Source: Amorphophallus konjac
Lineage: Eukaryota > Streptophyta > Magnoliopsida > Alismatales > Araceae
NCBI GenBank assembly: GCA_022559845.1
Contig: CM040128.1
Coordinates: forward strand, 224,921,643 to 224,985,642
Direction of reading: 5' to 3'
DNA: 64,000 nt
Notes under the pieces: model-generated
The model's input: the letters and a program-made list of their open reading frames with translations, nothing else
Told to the model about the DNA's origin: nothing
Databases searched by the model: none
Translations under genes and position numbers: made by a program
Shown here: positions 35,801 through 48,490 of the stretch, one piece after another
How the letters are laid out: each line of letters opens with the position of its first letter
Numbering within the stretch: the first letter of the stretch is position 1

Positions 35801-37118
35801 CAGACCTATTATTTGAAATACAAGCACTTCAGGATAATGCCCCGAGTTAAAGAAGAAAATCTTAGATGAAGCTCATAGATCAAGGTACACGATTCATCCT
35901 GGATCTACCAAAATGTACCAAGATGTGAAGAGGAATTTTTGGTGGCCCAACATGAAAAGGGAAATAACAGACTATGTATCACGCTGTCTCACTTGCCAAC
36001 AGGTCAAGGCGGAACACCAAAAGCCTGCTGGAAAACTACATCCTCTAGATATTCCCAAATGGAAGTGGGAGATTATTAGCATGGATTTCATTATGGGTTT
36101 ATCTAAATCAAAAGGAGGACATGATGTAATATGGGTTATTATTGACCGATTGACTAAATCGGTGCATTTCTTGCCAATAAAGAGCCGATGGTCAGTTGAT
36201 GTTTTGGCTGCATTATACATCAAGGACATAGTCAGATTACATGGTATTCCTGTTTCAATCGTGTCTGACAGAGATCCCCGTTTTACTTCTCATTTTTGGA
36301 AGGGACTACACCATTCGTTGGGAACAAGGCTTAACTTTAGTACAGCTTTTCATCCTCAAACGGATGGTCAGACCGAGAGAACTAACCGGGTGGTTGAAGA
36401 TATGCTCAGAGCTTGCATCATTGATTTCGATGGAAGCTGGCATGATCACTTGCCGTTGGTGGAATTTGTATATAATAATAGCTACCAGGCAAGTATACAA
36501 ATGGCACCTTTCGAAGCTTTATACGGAAGGAGTTGCCGATCACCCTTATGCTGGGACGAAGTTGGAGAGAAACAACTATTAGGTCCAGACATGGTAAGGG
36601 ATACCACTGAGAACATACAATTGATTAGAGAAAGACTGCGAGTTGCTCAGTCTAGGCAAAAGGCTTATGCCAATACAAGAAGGAGAGATCTTGAATTCCA
36701 AGTTGGAGATCATGTATTTCTCAAGATATCGCCAGGACGTGGCATACGAAGATTTGGTGTTAAGGGCAAGCTTACACCAAGATTCATCGGACCCTTCAAG
36801 ATACTGGAACGAGTTGGCGAGGTTGCTTATCGCATCGCATTGCCTCCTCAACTGTCCGATATACATAATGTATTCCACATATCTATGTTGAAGAAGTATG
36901 TACACAATCCATCACATATTATTGATCATGAAGACTTAATGATCCAGAAGGATCTCACATATGAACAGAAGCCTATGAAGGTACTAGATCGAGAAGTACG
37001 TACCCTAAGGAATAAGGTTATTCCCATGCTTAAGGTACAATGGAATAAGAACTCCGAACATGAAGCTACATGGGAGACCGAGGAATCCATGAGGAAGCGA
37101 TTTCCAGAATTATTTTAA
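32893..37118 (+). pseudogene. Gypsy-2 gag-pol, broken by small deletions and stops
   Basis: The ATG at 32893 aligns with that of Gypsy-1 and Gypsy-4. Gag loses about 14 bases near 33090 (frame change), then TAA at 33321. Zinc knuckles CKHCDKAGHKAKEC and CLRCGSREHRIPDC (about 33661-33765) are followed by protease DTGASHSF (about 33911), intact. RT has a small deletion near 34468, TGA at 34585 and TAG at 34846; FIDDILIYS (about 34900) is intact. RNase H ([15 protein letters not shown]) is complete. Near 35838 roughly 100 bases are missing between RNase H and integrase. Integrase is open from there to 37118, with [35 protein letters not shown] and GPFKILERVGEV, ending in the chromodomain-like VQWNKNSEHEATWETEE tail. 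Confidence 0.9.
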
Positions 37119-37179
37119 GGTATATACTCTACACTCTCCACTTATATATACGATTAAATTTGGGGACCAAATTCTTTTA

Positions 37180-37191
37180 AGTGGGGGAGGG
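37180..37191 (+). promoter_or_regulatory. Gypsy-2 polypurine tract
   Basis: AGTGGGGGAGGG directly before the 3' LTR. Confidence 0.88.
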
Positions 37192-40100
37192 TGTAGCAAC
37201 CCTGATAAAAATAAGATTTTTAAATAAATCAAATTAAAATAAAAGATAAGTAAAGAAATGACAAAGAGCCTAAATGAGTAAATCATTGATCAAGAGGAAA
37301 ATAACGCCTTTTATCAAGGTGCTAATTCAGAAGGAAACGCCTCTGTATAAGGCGTTAATTTAAAAGGGACGCCTGGACAATAGGGCGTCAAATTTCAAAT
37401 GACGGGAAAAATAAAATTAAGGAAAGGGAATGAAACGCCCTCTACATGGGCGCGTTTACATAAGTAACGACGCTTGACAAGGCGTCAATTTAAATTCGAC
37501 GCCCTCGCTTAAGACGTTAATTCAGTTCGAGTTTCGTTCGACCCAGGAGTCTATCCAGGGCAAGTTATGGATAACTACGTCGAAGGTGGAGTATGGTAAG
37601 GACTCTATCATGGAAGTATTACTCCCAATACAACTCTAGCCCTATTAGGATTCCTAAAATCTTATAAATACCCTCATGATCGACCCAGATCGCTATTTGG
37701 TGATTTGAGCTATCGTTCTGCTGAAAGGAGAGGTTTTGTTCTTCTTATTGTTTCCTTCAAACCACAGGAGCAAGAGGATTCTAATGCTTCTTCGTTTTCT
37801 TCTATCACAGATTGAGGAGCTCCTGTCTTCCTTAAAGAACGAGGGTTCTTCATTCGTGGGTAGATTACCTGTCGAGTTTTCCTATCAAACGTGAAGAACC
37901 GGTAAGTTCTTCTTCATCCTTTGACATCAACCGTATACTATAAAGGCTAATTAATCCTCTTCTCATTTTTTTCTCTCTTACAGCCCAACACCCGTGAAAG
38001 GAGGAAGTTTTCCTCTATTTTTGCAACGGCTGTTTCTTCTCTGTTGCTGTCTCTGCTTCTGCATTAGAAACAGAGCATCGGATTCCCATCAAGTCCTTCA
38101 CGTTACTTCAACAAATCACCAGTTGATAATCATCAGGTAGGTTTTCTCAAGAACGTAGCCCAAACTAGCTTAATATCTTTAATAATATCATCGATCCTCC
38201 ATGCATATAGTTTTATTGTGGGTTCAACTGTTTCTATGCAATTTTCAAAGCAACGCCCTTGACCAGGGCGCTAACTTAAAATAAGCGACCCACACCAGGG
38301 CGCTAATTCTTGTTTTGACGCCCTACCCATGAGTCGTCAATTTCATATAAATTGATAATTACCCATGTTTAAAATTCTATATCTATGAAACCATGAACCT
38401 AATTTAATACATGTTCATCCTGATTGAATCCTGCTATTTTTCTGGTCCTGACCATGTAACTATTTCCTAAAAATTTAATATCTGAAATTTGGAAAATTAT
38501 TGAATTAACGACCTGCACAAAGGCGTTTCTTATTGAACCGACGCCCCAGATCAGGGCGCAAATTGAAAGGTAACGCCCCTGACCAGGGCGCGTTTTTGTT
38601 AAATTCCATAATATTAGAAATTTTGGTAAAATAGAAATAAAGAATGGACGACTGTTGTATACGTCATCAAATTGTGAATAAACGCCCCTGAGAAAGGCGT
38701 TAATTGGATAATTAATGACTTATTTTAATTCGCTATTTTCTGTATTACTGTTTTACACTAATTACTGTCAACCGAAGGGTTATATATATATATATATATA
38801 TATATCGGCACTATATTCCAGTCCGTGAATATAGTCCCATGTTTCATGATGTTTTAACGTTACCCCCTTAACTCTCATTGACATACAAGCTCTCCATTGG
38901 ACATTCCGTTCCTTTGGACTAGCGAGTTAGTCATAGAGACCTCCATAAGACTCCTCGAGCCTTGGATTCCCTCAAGGCCGACTGAGCTGGTTGTACCATA
39001 AAAACCCATTACACTATTTTGCCATGTCACTCTATAGAAACATGGTATACCGGCCCTCATGTTATGCAAAGTGTGTATCATGAGAATTCTCTTAAGGGAA
39101 TGAGGTTATCATGCCATTTGATGCTGTTCTTGTAAACCCCAATTCTATATTCAACATGATGTTCTTGTGGACCTCAATTCTATATTAAGAATGAGGACAT
39201 CTTGCCATTGATGTGCTATTCATGTGGACCTCAATTATATATAAAGAGTGTCCATACTTGCTTGTCATGGTACCCAAGTTAGGGAACCAATTCCACCTAG
39301 TTTTATCGATAATCGTGATTGTACCGTTATTATCGCCATTCTATGTCAAGTGTCATATTTTTTTTTGACTCTACTCTATCCAAGTTTACCCTACATGTCT
39401 ACAAGCTTTATTCTTGAAATTCCATATTGGCTATATACAAAAGTGGATGTTAAAATACATGATTAATGCCTGCGCATATAGGACCCGATCTAGTCCTGGG
39501 AGGAGCACCCGAAAGTACTTGTGCCCATGGGAGTTGATTGATCACGGTATTGGCATTATACCGAAGTGCATGACTAGCTTGATTGAACATTTCACAAATC
39601 TTGTACTTGTACTTGACTTGATATTACATGACTTGCGTGACCCGAAAAAGGGTAATTTCATACTTGCGTGCTTGAACGTGATAGCCAAATTCCAACATGA
39701 CATGATGAATACACTTGCTTGAATATCTTGATATCTTTTGATATAAGTTCTTGAAAGTTCATGACTAGTTCTCGTCGCTATCTTATTGTTATACACTCTC
39801 TCTATCTTGTAGTTTTATGCGAGCATACATAGCTATAGTGCATTCATGAAAGATGTAAATTACTTAAACCCATTGCTAGTTCTTGAGATATAATTTCCTA
39901 CTGAGCGTTCGCTCACCTAGTGTTTCCCTACTTTTCAGGTAAGTCCGACGATGAGGGAACTCAAACGGATGGGGAAAATCAAGAGTGAAAGAGATAGAGC
40001 TTCTTCCGTGTTATCTAGTCTTTTTCATGTTTTCTTGAGTCAACCTTGTATTTTTCCTTTATTTTAGTTAGTACTTCAAAGGTTTGTAATAGACATATTC

Positions 40101-40242
40101 TTATGAAGGAATAAAGGATTTGGGTTATCTTTACTTTTGCGCATCTCTGATTTTGGTGTCGAATAAATTAATACTCTGATTGACATGATTGATATAAACT
40201 CGTCACGCGTCTCCGGGTATCTTCCGCTCTCGGGGCGTGACA
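37192..40242 (+). repeat. Gypsy-2 3' LTR
   Basis: 3051 bp, collinear with the 5' LTR. TATAAATA at 37663-37670. A (TA)n run near 38780-38804 is longer than its partner near 31270. Ends GGGGCGTGACA. Confidence 0.9.
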
Positions 40243-40247
40243 GGATT

Positions 40248-40775
40248 GGTCCAGACCTGTCTCTGGTTGAGCTGGGACTTATTTCAAGTTGACTCTTAAA
40301 CCTTCGTGGTCTGGCTTACTAGCGGTCTCCAGAGGACCGTTTTCTTCTAGTATGCGGTCCAACGATATACTGCTAAGTATCTTTGGTTTGACCTGGTTGT
40401 TTCGTGTTTTTGTAATGAGGCTAATTGATTAAGGTATCCTCTAAGGCTACATTTCTGGCTTATTGAGCCATTTCTTCTCTTTTATCCCAAGAAATCATAC
40501 TCGTAGGAATTAGATTTTATGAGCTTAGCCTTGGAACTCTTGGCCATTATATGAGTGAATGTCTAGATTAGGATCTATGATCCAATTTTTTTCAATGCCA
40601 ACGCATCATAAGGGCCCTGTCTGGTCCTGGGAGGAGCGCCCGAACGTACTTGTGCCTCGGTGAATTTGTAATGATAAGGTGTGGCATTGCACCACAGTGC
40701 ATGACTAGCGTGATAATCTATGACATTCTACTTCACTCCATATGGCAAATTTCACATGAGACTTTATACTTGTTA
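40248..40775 (+). repeat. Gypsy-1 3' LTR, segment B
   Basis: This continues the LTR after Gypsy-2. AGCGGTCTCCAGAGGACCG (40320-40338) is another CGGTC/GACCG hairpin. CTGGTCCTGGGAGGAGC (about 40620) matches the conserved block in the Gypsy-2 and Gypsy-4 LTRs. It ends where Gypsy-3 begins. Confidence 0.75.
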
Positions 40776-43700
40776 TGTCACGTCTCAAGATTATGCAGTG
40801 GAAATAATCAGGAATGTGAACAGTCGGTTAGTCCGCATCGAGCAAGCAATATAATCAGAGCGCAAGAACAATCACACAAGATAATTGCACAATAACTTAA
40901 TCAACCTTCATCTTTATTTCATATAAAATAATCATAATTCCAAATAAATGAATATTTGACTCTCTCTAGACTCAATAAAAATAAAATTACATGTAAACAC
41001 TCAATCAAGACATATTTGACATTCTAAGTCTTCTCTCGAATCCATAGACTTTCAATCGCTCTCGGACCCGCTACTTGAGTAATCTGAATCTGACTCACTC
41101 GTATTTCCTGAAACATTGAGAAAGTAGGTAATGAGCACACTTGTCCAGTAGGTATCTTCACATCAACATGATTGGCAATATTAAAGTAATTAATATTTTA
41201 GCTCTAAAGAATAAGATAAATCACACAAATATGATGAAACATGCGAATAAAGCCAAAGTAACAAGATAGATTGAGAATATGATTAAGAAAGTATGATCAA
41301 GCAAGAATATAATTTTGGCCTTTCATGAACAGGAATGTAACAAGAATGTACTTTCCATAACCTTGAAGGCTATGCACTAGAAAGTCATGTAACAAGCAAG
41401 AATGTACTCTTCACTCAGTAACTAGTACTTCGTGAATTCATGTGGATCACTCCCGTGGATATTTCACTTATTTATAAAGAAAGTACTCCCAGTGCAATGC
41501 GACACCAATAGCATCATACCCCATGGTTTATATAGTATGTTTCTGATAATCAGCCGAGGGGACTAGCATAGGGCCCTTGAATACAATCAGTGCTCGAACT
41601 GCATCTTCACATATAAATCAAGCTACTTCCACGGTTATAACAATAATACGGCCAAGAATGTACAATTTCAAATATAGTTCTATGATAAGATAACCAAAAA
41701 TAAGAATGCTTCTATTTTGAATAAGAGATTTCAATAAATGCTTTTAACAACTAGGTTATGCCATGGAAACAAATCGGCAGCATAACGGTACATTCTTTAA
41801 CTATCTAAATTACTTAGGTATCTTTGGAATAATATGACAGGTTCTAGATAATCAATTGGACCATCTAGGAACTTAGGAAAATCAACCCTTGAGTCAAACC
41901 CCCGGTTAATCAAACTCATGAAATTAGCGATCGTTTACTGGATCGTTTCTTGTTCAAAGCGGTCTAGTACAGGACCGTTTATGATAAGACAGTTCGATAT
42001 TTGAAACAGAACCTCTGGAACTTTAGCGATCTAGCAGAGAACCATTTAGGATCCGTTAGCAGTCTAATGAATGGCCGCTAGCAGACTCTAGCGGTCAACC
42101 AGAGGGTCGCTAATGTCCAAACTATAAAATATCGGTATAAGTGATTTCTAGACAGTTGGGATTTTAATGGTACAACCAACTCGGCGTCCTTGAGGGAATC
42201 CCAGGCTCGCGGAGAATTACGGAGGCCTTGAAATAAGATTTCCTAGTCCATTGGAAGGAATATCCAAAGGAGAGGTCATCAAGTCCAAGATTGTGTTCCT
42301 AATGTGCAAAGTGTAACTAATGACAACATACTGGGATATGTGTCATATACTTATAAAAATGACTCTTAGATGAGAAAGAGAATCATGTAAAACCATGTTA
42401 AAACAGTTATCATGAATCATCTATTCCTTTGAACATACGTTTATTACAAGAATATATAATTTTTTTGGCCATAAAATAACATAAGTTAAAATAATATCAA
42501 ATGTGCATAAAACATGAAATCCCTTATGCTAAACAATGAAATCAACTAAGCATATAAAATCAGTACTTAAATCAGGCTTAAAACTTAGTTAACTAGGCTT
42601 ATTATATATTAACTATGGTTAATTATGTAATGTGGTTCGGGTTACGAATATTACAAAATCAGAAATAGAAAATGGTCAAATACAGGACCGTTAATCTTTG
42701 GCTAGCGGTCTATCGTACGACTGCTAGATTTCCCTGGTGGTCGAGAGGAAGACCATTTCTTACTGTGTAAATCCGAGTTTAAAAGAGAATAAGACTCAAT
42801 ACTAAATTAATGCATATCATGGATGAAAATCAACATATTTCAACTACCATAACCATGATAGAACAATTATAGGCCAACAATATGCATAGGTTCATGTGGT
42901 TAATAAGAAAAGTTCATTTTTTTTCCTTCACTAGGGCTAGTTCATGCATGAAGACTAAACTAGATGCATAGTCCCAAGTAAGACATGAAATTCTCAAGAT
43001 ATAGTGCATGAAAACGAATGAAACAAGAGGGCTTTTATTTCTGACATAAAATTTGAGCCATTCATGATATAACCTACCTTTAATAGTACTCCTAGACTTT
43101 GAATTTTTGATATGAATAAAGCCCTAGTTCCTGCACGTTCTGCGCAAAAGCAGCAACTTCACGTCCCTCTATCTCCTGATTCCCTTGATCTATGGACGTG
43201 AAATTTTAAGGGTAGATAGAAGATATGAAGGGGAACATAAAGTTCTAAAGATACTTTTGTTAAATACCTTGTTTAGGGCTCCGAATTCCTTGATCTTCTT
43301 GGGTCAGATGCACTAATTCCTGAGTTCTTAAGGTAGAATTAGTAACTTTAGAAGACTCTAACTTCCTGTAGGCTTGATTTCCTATCACGAAAATTGGAGA
43401 GTAGTTTGTTCTAACTAAAATAAACATATTCCTAGAAGAAACTTACCACTAATTCGTCCTCCTTACCTGAGTTCCACGCGTGCCAAACGTAAGGGTCGTG
43501 TATGTCAAATCTGGGATCTATTTATAGGATCTAGCTAGAGTTTGAGGATTAGAACGATTCTAGAGTCCCAATTAGACTTTTAATTCGATCTAAAATCCTT
43601 ATAGACTTATCTAATTAGCTGATAGAGTTGATCCAAGATCATTTGGACGCTAAAAATCTAACCTTTTCACGTTTTCTTTCTCTCATAGAACTGACAGATC

Positions 43701-44392
43701 CTAGCGGTCGAATGCTAGATCGCTACCCATCTCTTAGCGGCCTCGCGATAGACCGCTAGCAATTGTGGGCTCCGAATTTTAATTGGTTCAAACTCTTTTT
43801 GATTTTATCTGTCAAATCTGGGATCTATTTATAGGATCTAGCTAGAGTTTGAGGATTAGAACGATTCTAGAGTCCCAATTAGACTTTTAATTCGATCTAA
43901 AATCTTATAGACTTATCTAATTAGCTGATAGAGTTGATCCAAGATGATTTGGACGCTAAAAATCTAACCTTTTCACGTTTTCTTTCTCTCATAGAACTGA
44001 CAGATCCTAGCGGTCGAATGCTAGATCGCTACCCATCTCTTAGCGGTCTCGCGATAGACCGCTAGCAATTGTGGGCTCCGAATTTTAATTGGTTCAAACT
44101 CTTTTTGATTTTATCCCACTTATTATCCATTTATAAATCTCTAAAAGAGTAATTATCCTTAAATTCCGTGATTATATCCATTCCTAGCTTCTAGAACATG
44201 GGCCAAGGTCCAAAATAATCTTTTTGGGCCTATTGGGTTTATTATATGGGCCTAATCCTCTTGGATTAATGTAGCGCCTAATTAATTAGATTTAATTCAC
44301 CATAATGCATTTAATAGCTCATTAAATGCTTAATAATTATTATAATTATATTTTTAACTTAAAAAATCCTTAGAAAATTCTCAGGCGTTACA
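40776..44392 (-). repeat. Gypsy-3 3' LTR (left)
   Basis: Reads TGTCACGTCT at its left and GCGTTACA at its right end, 3617 bp. On the minus strand there are two TATAAATAG boxes (43518-43526 and 43825-43833) because of a tandem duplication. A candidate acceptor CAG lies at about 41110 and donors at about 43440-43475. CGGTC/GACCG modules are at about 41925-42120, 42675-42760, 43690-43765 and 43997-44070. Confidence 0.85.
43503..44115 (-). repeat. 307-bp tandem duplication of the Gypsy-3 LTR promoter region
   Basis: Unit 1 is 43503-43809 and unit 2 is 43810-44115. By eye they differ at three places (one lost C, one C/G, one C/T). Each unit holds the minus-strand TATAAATAG and a pair of AGCGGTC...GACCGCTAGC modules. 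Confidence 0.92.
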
Positions 44393-44410
44393 CCCTCCCC
44401 CACTTAAAAA
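44393..44410 (-). promoter_or_regulatory. Gypsy-3 polypurine tract
   Basis: On the minus strand TTTTTAAGTGGGGGAGGG precedes the 3' LTR. Confidence 0.88.
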
Positions 44411-44426
44411 GAATTTGTCCCCAAAT

Positions 44427-47400
44427 TCAATACATGGATTTCTGGAGAGTGCACTTACATTCAAATAGTTCTAGAAATCTTTTACGCATAGCTTCTTCCG
44501 TTTCCCATGTTGCTTCATGAGGCCATGATTTGGTCCATTGGATCTTGACCATAGGAATAATTTTATTTTGCAGTTGACATACTTCTCGTTCAATAATCTT
44601 GATTGGCTTTTGCTCGTATGTCAAGTCCTTTTTAATTTCTAGATTGTCATAAGTAATGACATGGAATGGATCAGCTACATACTTCTTGAGCATTGAGACG
44701 TGAAATATATCATGGACTTCGGATAATTACAACGGCAAAGCTATTCTATATGCAACTTCACCAACCCTTTCAAGAATCTCAAAGGGGCCAATGAATCTTA
44801 GAGTAAGCTTGCCCTTAATACCAAATCTTCGAATACCTCGACCCGGGAAAACCTTAAGAAATACATGGTCTCCTACTTAGAATTCCAGGTCGCGCCTTCG
44901 ATTATCAGCATATGACTTCTGTTTGTCTTGGGCCATATGAAGTCTTTCCCGAATAAGCTTTATCTTCTCGGTAGTATCCCTAATGATGTCGGGACCAAGA
45001 AATAATCTTTCTCCTACTTCATTCCAACAAATAGGCGAACGCCAGCATCTGCCATATAAAGCTTCAAACAGTGCCATTTGTATGCTAGCTTGGTAGCTAT
45101 TGTTGTATGCAAATTCCACTAAAGGCAAGTGATTGTGCCAGCTTCCTTCAAAGTCTATAGCACATGCCCTGAGCATATCTTCCACCACTTGATTTGTTCT
45201 TTCAGTTTGACCATCGATTTGTGGATGGAATGCAGTGCTAAAATTTAGTCGGGTGCCTAATGAATGTTGCAGACCCATCTAGAATTGTGATGTGAACCGA
45301 GGATCTCGGTCATATATGATGGTGACTGGGACACCATGTAGTTTGACAATCTCCTTCATGTATAGTGCTGCTAGTACATCCACAGACCATCGACTTTTGA
45401 TTTGTAGAAAATGTGCAGACTTAGTCAATCGGTCTATGATTACCCATATACCATCATGTCCTCCTTTTATCCTAGGTAAACCCATGATGAAATCCATCCC
45501 TATACTTTTCCATTTCCATTTGAGAATATTTAAGGGTTGTAATTTCCCAGCTGGTTTTAAATGTTCTGCCTTTACCTGCTAACAAGTGAGACAGCGGGAT
45601 ACAAATTCCACTACTTCTCTTTTCATATTGAGCCACGGAAAAGTTCCTTTTAAAGTATTGATACATCTTGGTAGCACCAGGTAAACCCATGACGAAAAAG
45701 TTCCTTCTCTGTCAATATCTAGATTTAGATGAGAAAAATCTTCAATAAGACAAGTTATACCTTTTCAGAGGCTTGCTAGAGTTGCCATTGGGTTTCTGCT
45801 AAGAGCGTCAGCTACATCATTTGTTTTTCCTGGATGATATTAGATAGTAAAGTCGAAGTCTTTGAGATACTCCAACCATCTGCGTTGTCGCATATTCAAC
45901 TCCTTCTGGGTGAAAAGATATTTTAGACTTTTATGATATGAAATATAGTAAATGTCTCCCCATAAAGGTAATATCGCCAAATCTTCAATGTGAATATAAC
46001 CGCAGCTAGCTCCAGATCATGCACAGGGTAATTTTCTTCATGACGCTTTAGCTGTCTTGATGAGTAACAAATCACCTTTCCATTTTGCATAAGGACACAC
46101 CCTAACCCAATGCCAGACGCATCCGTATAGACTTCAAAACCACCACCCTTAACGGGCAATGTCAAAATAGGGGCTGTAGTAAGGTGATCTTTAAGAGTTT
46201 GAAAACACTCTTCGCAGTCCTTCGACCATATAAAAGGATTCCCCTTTCTTGTGAGTCGAGTCAAAGGAACGGCGATCTTTGAGAAATCTTTAATAAATCG
46301 CCTATAGTATCCAGCCAGACCTAGAAAACTTCTTACCTCTGATACGGTCATCGGTCGGCTCCAGTTCTTAACAGCTTCTATCTTAGAAGGATCCACAATG
46401 ATTCCTTCCTTTGAGATAATATGGCCAAGAAAAGAAACCTCCTTAAGTCAGAACTCGCACTTACTAAGCTTTGCATAGAGTTTGTGCTCTCTCAGCGTTT
46501 GTAAGGCTATCCTTAAGTGCTCTTCATGTTCTTCCTTAGTCTTGGAATAAATAAGGATATCGTCAATGAAGACGATAATAAATTGGTCAAGATAAGGCCT
46601 GAAGATATTATTCATAAGTTGCATAAAAGCTGCCGGGGCATTGGTTAACCCGAATGGCATTACCACGAATTCATAGTGGCCATATCTACTTCGAAAAGCA
46701 TATTTATATATGTCTTCATCTTTGATCTTGAGTTGATGATAACCTGACCTGAGGTCTATCTTGGAAAAATATTCTGCTCTTGAAAGCTGATCAAAGAGTT
46801 CATCGATACGCGGCAACGGATACTTGTTCTTGATAGTAAGCTGATTCAGTCACCGGTAATCGATACACATCATGAGAGATCCATCCTTCTTTTTAACAAA
46901 TAGAACTGGCGCACCCCAAGGGTATGTGCTAGGTCGAATGAAACCCTTGTCTAATAACTCTTAAAGCTGTTTCTTTAATTCCTTGAGTTCTGTGGGGGAC
47001 ATCCTGTAGGGAGCTATTGAAACAGGTGCTGCTCAAGGAATGAGTTCAATAAAGAAGTTTACTTCCCTTTCGAGTGGTAAACCAGGTAAATCCGATGAAA
47101 ATACATCGAAAAACTTATTAACAATAGGAATATTATCTAAGATTATTTCCTTGGACTTGGTGAGGATTACAGAAGCAACAAAAGCTACACATCTTTACGA
47201 AATTAGTTTGCAAGCGTGTAGAGATGAAATTATGGTAGGATGCTTCCTATATTTGATACCAAGGAAGGAAAACCTTGGAAGATCAGGTTTCCAAAAAGAG
47301 ATAATTCGGTTGCGGCAATTGATGTAGGCGTCATGGACTACTAGCCAATCCACACCTAGAATAGCATCGTAGCCCTCCATGTCAAGGCATACGAGATTTG

Positions 47401-47879
47401 CAGGAAGATTATGACCTTCTACCACTACCTCACTATCAGGATAATAGTTTGTAAGTTTAGTTCTGGGACCTAAAGGTGTAGTAATAGCAAGGTCCGAAGG
47501 TAAATGAACTGATGAAATAGGTAAAGTTTTCGAGAAAGAAGTAGATATAAAGGAATGAGAAGCACCAGTATCAAATAGTACGAATGCAGGATGAGAATAG
47601 ATTTGGATAGTATCTTCCATTAGCCCATCATTCGGGGGCGCTTCTTCCTCTTCCAGAATAGCATTTAAATAAGCCTGACGTTTACGTCCACTCCAGGAAG
47701 ATAGTTCCTTCATAAGAGGGCAACCCGGCATGCGGTGCTCCCGGCTGCCACAATATAAACAAGCGCCGAGGCGCTTCCAACACTCTTCGACTGAGTGGCC
47801 GAATTTCTCGCAGAAAGGACAAGCCATGGAGACTTGCTTTTCTTCTTTCTTAACTTTCTTGTTTTTGTGGTTACCACTA
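44427..47879 (-). pseudogene. Gypsy-3 gag C-terminus and pol, broken
   Basis: Downstream of the SoloLTR insertion come two zinc knuckles (CPFCEKFGHSVEEC and CLYCGSREHRMPGC, about 47822-47715). Protease has an intact DTGASHSF (about 47577). RT has several stops in its N-terminal third (46820-47195) but intact [11 protein letters not shown] and FIDDILIYS (about 46569). RNase H ([15 protein letters not shown]) breaks by frameshift near 45940. A stretch is missing between RNase H and integrase (about 45690-45800). Integrase ([22 protein letters not shown]) is followed by the chromodomain-like VKIQWTKSWPHEATWE tail ending near 44427. The tail is extended about ten residues past the usual ELF end. 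Confidence 0.87.
47875..47879 (+). repeat. Target site duplication of SoloLTR (left copy)
   Basis: CACTA at 47875-47879 equals CACTA at 51564-51568. Excising the insert with one copy restores the gag frame of Gypsy-3. Confidence 0.88.
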
Positions 47880-48261
47880 TGTGGACGTCAAAAATGATGA
47901 CGGTGACAATCATACGGCATGCACGTCTTAGCACTCGAGAGTGAGTTGAAGACGGGATGGCCAAATAAACCCCGTACCTCCTCTAAGCAGGATGAACATA
48001 TATACTTGGCGCTCCACCACCCAACAAGAAGCCCTCCGGGCACAAGAGATGGCCCCAGCTCTCCAGTTGGCATTGTCGAAGGCTGAATCAAAAGAAGCTC
48101 GGGAATTCGAACACGTGTTCGGCACGCGTCGGAGATCACTCGAAGTTCTGAATCGGGATGCAGAGGCCTTGAACTAAACACCCCGGAGGCGGTGCATTAC
48201 AGCTAAAGCAGCACGGAAGGACAAGCGTCTGTCCGAATAATCGCGAAGCCAAGACGAAGTC

Positions 48262-48490
48262 TAAACCGGTGTGGCCTGCACTTAAACTGGCGTGCCCTTG
48301 CTTTGGCCTTAAACCAGCGCGCCCTTGCCTTGGCCTTAAACCGACGCGCCCTTGCTTGGGCCTTAAACCGACGCGCCCTTGCTTGGGCCTTAAACCCGCG
48401 CACCCCTCATGTGGCCATTAAATCGGCGCGCCCCATCTTGGCTGCAAAACGGCGCCCCCCTTTGTATGTTGTTAATCCGGCGCGCTCAAC
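48262..48490 (+). repeat. CCGGCGCGCC-type module array 1 in SoloLTR (upstream of TATA)
   Basis: About eight units of 22-34 bases follow AAACCGRCGCGCCCTTG then CTTGGGCCTT. Two adjacent units (about 48345-48395) are nearly identical. GGCGCGCC is a perfect palindrome. Confidence 0.8.

Larger units (their letters stand above)
29678..40242 (+). mobile_element. Gypsy-2: Tekay/Del-like Ty3/gypsy retrotransposon, structurally complete
   Basis: 10,565 bp with LTRs of 3050 and 3051 bp, GGATT duplications, tRNA-iMet PBS, gag-pol with chromodomain-like tail, and PPT. About 6 differences in the first ~300 LTR bases by eye, and fewer further in, make it one of the younger insertions. It sits inside the 3' LTR of Gypsy-1 in the same orientation. 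Confidence 0.92.
2281..40775 (+). mobile_element. Gypsy-1: Tekay/Del-like chromodomain Ty3/gypsy retrotransposon, host of four nested insertions
   Basis: Pieces in order: truncated 5' LTR (2281-2697), PBS (2705-2717), gag-pol (2899-5391, 15274-16877, 27502-27790), PPT (27851-27862), 3' LTR (27863-29677 and 40248-40775). Copia-1, Copia-2 and Gypsy-2 interrupt it, each flanked by 5-bp duplications. Gypsy-3 follows at 40776, so the rest of the 3' LTR should lie beyond the window. Domain order Gag, protease, RT, RNase H, integrase with chromodomain-like end defines Ty3/gypsy. The element is dead: many stops, a changed protease site and repeated interruption. It is the second-oldest layer here, after the Tat fragment. 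Confidence 0.85.
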
